NCBI RefSeq assembly: GCF_003860125.1
Contig: NZ_RQYL01000001.1
Span: 1-64,000, forward strand
Source of the DNA: Fretibacterium sp. OH1220_COT-178
Lineage (GTDB): Bacteria; Synergistota; Synergistia; Synergistales; Aminobacteriaceae
Length of the DNA stretch: 64,000 nucleotides
Direction of reading: 5' to 3'
A model generated the notes under the pieces. The model saw only the letters and a program-made list of their open reading frames with translations. It was not told the origin of the DNA and made no database searches. Below are positions 63,472 through 64,000 of the stretch, in pieces (position 1 is the first letter of the stretch; each line of letters begins with the position of its first letter). The position numbers and the translations under genes are program-made.

Positions 63472-64000
63472 CGCGCCCCCTGGCGATCCCTCCACGAGTA
63501 CAGCCCCAAGCGGGTCGCCAGAACGCGAAGGACGAACGCCATCAGCCTCAGATCCTTCCTCCATCGTCCCGGTTCCTGAAAAAGTCTGTACAGCCACTCC
63601 ATGCCGATCCTCTGCATCAGGACCGGAGCACGGGAGAGGCGGCCGGAAAACACATCGAAGGCTCCCCCCACGCCCACCGCCAATACATTGCCCAGACGCT
63701 CCCGGTGAAGGGCCACCCACTTCTCCTGTCGGGGCTGCCCCATGGCCACAAGGAGAATCTTTGCCCCGCTGGCGACCACGGCATCCGGCACGCCCGCATC
63801 CTCGAGGTCAAAATAACCGTCCCGAGCCCCCGCAACGGACAGCCCCGGGTAACGCGAGAGGAGGACCTCGGCACAGGCCGAGGCCGTCTCTCCCTTGGCC
63901 CCCAGGAAGTACACGGGCCACCCCTCGACCGCCGCGATGCGGCAGAGCTGTTCTGCGAAATCGATCCCCGCCACCCGTTCCAACATGGGCATCCCCAGGA
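63468..64000 (-). CDS. WecG/TagA/CpsF glycosyltransferase (partial)
   Basis: Only the C-terminal part of this glycosyltransferase (GT26) is in the window; the 5' end lies past 64000. At least 177 residues are seen. Family features: VYFLGAKGETASACAEVL, the GYFD of the donor site, and ILLVAMGQPRQEKWV, then GVGGAFDVFSGRLSRAP. Members add N-acetylmannosaminuronate or N-acetylmannosamine to lipid-linked sugars for surface polymers. Coupled to rlmH. The context is a surface polysaccharide gene just outside. Confidence 0.92.
   Translation of the reverse strand, partial: LGMPMLERVAGIDFAEQLCRIAAVEGWPVYFLGAKGETASACAEVLLSRYPGLSVAGARDGYFDLEDAGVPDAVVASGAKILLVAMGQPRQEKWVALHRERLGNVLAVGVGGAFDVFSGRLSRAPVLMQRIGMEWLYRLFQEPGRWRKDLRLMAFVLRVLATRLGLYSWRDRQGAR

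Overview
The window looks like chromosomal DNA of a GC-rich, anaerobic, diderm, flagellated bacterium, most likely phylum Synergistota (genus not resolved). Supporting points seen here: an LptD/OstA-like outer-membrane LPS-export protein with an LptC-like neighbour, a complete flagellar export and switch cluster, butyrate kinase and phosphotransbutyrylase, many periplasmic solute-binding proteins (DctP TRAP, TAXI TRAP, peptide and amino-acid types), peptidases, and an L27 precursor processed by a Prp protease. I found no phage, insertion sequence, CRISPR array or tRNA. Almost all genes are on the minus strand.

Layout. 1-1600: 16S rRNA (minus) with its promoter. 1.9-3.6 kb: small cupin, 2[4Fe-4S] ferredoxin, an unrecognised protein. 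3.7-8.9 kb: divergent Ldh-type and zinc dehydrogenases next to a DctPQM TRAP transporter, a small catabolic locus for an unknown hydroxy or sugar acid. 9.0-15.1 kb: a six-gene minus-strand cluster (DUF6305-like secreted protein, ion-transporter-like permease, 61-residue membrane protein, M14 aspartoacylase-like enzyme, C69 dipeptidase, PgsW-like poly-gamma-glutamate system protein). This is the best candidate for an undescribed system. 15.4-19.5 kb: buk-ptb-buk and a class IV aminotransferase. 19.6-24.3 kb: LptD, LptC-like and two large unrecognised exported proteins. 24.4-33.1 kb: pyrG, a LysM/M23 peptidase, rho with AT-hook-like N-terminal motifs, an anchored protein, a D-glutamate-cyclase-like protein, pfkA and an exported protein.

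33.2-41.7 kb is the flagellar cluster, read flbD-motA-motB-fliL-fliM-fliY-cheY-fliO-fliP-fliQ-fliR-flhB; cheY has its own strong promoter. 41.9-44.5 kb: a Ski2-like helicase, RNase P RNA and a DUF1622-type membrane protein. 45.0-47.4 kb (plus strand): rny and ymdB. 47.5-53.7 kb: orphan TAXI binding protein, rsfS, an LCP transferase, nadD, obgE, and the rplU-prp-rpmA operon with a good promoter and terminator. 54.0-58.1 kb: cysteine desulfidase-like protein and two orphan ABC binding proteins. 58.3-64.0 kb: rpsD, a small acidic protein, gltX-ispDF, recR-ybaB, rlmH and a WecG/TagA transferase cut by the window edge.

Two features of gene expression recur. Many starts are TTG, chosen by a well-spaced AGGAGG-like site. 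Many promoters have an extended -10 (TGnTATAAT-like), often without a recognisable -35. All assignments come from reading motifs and translations; no database search was possible.
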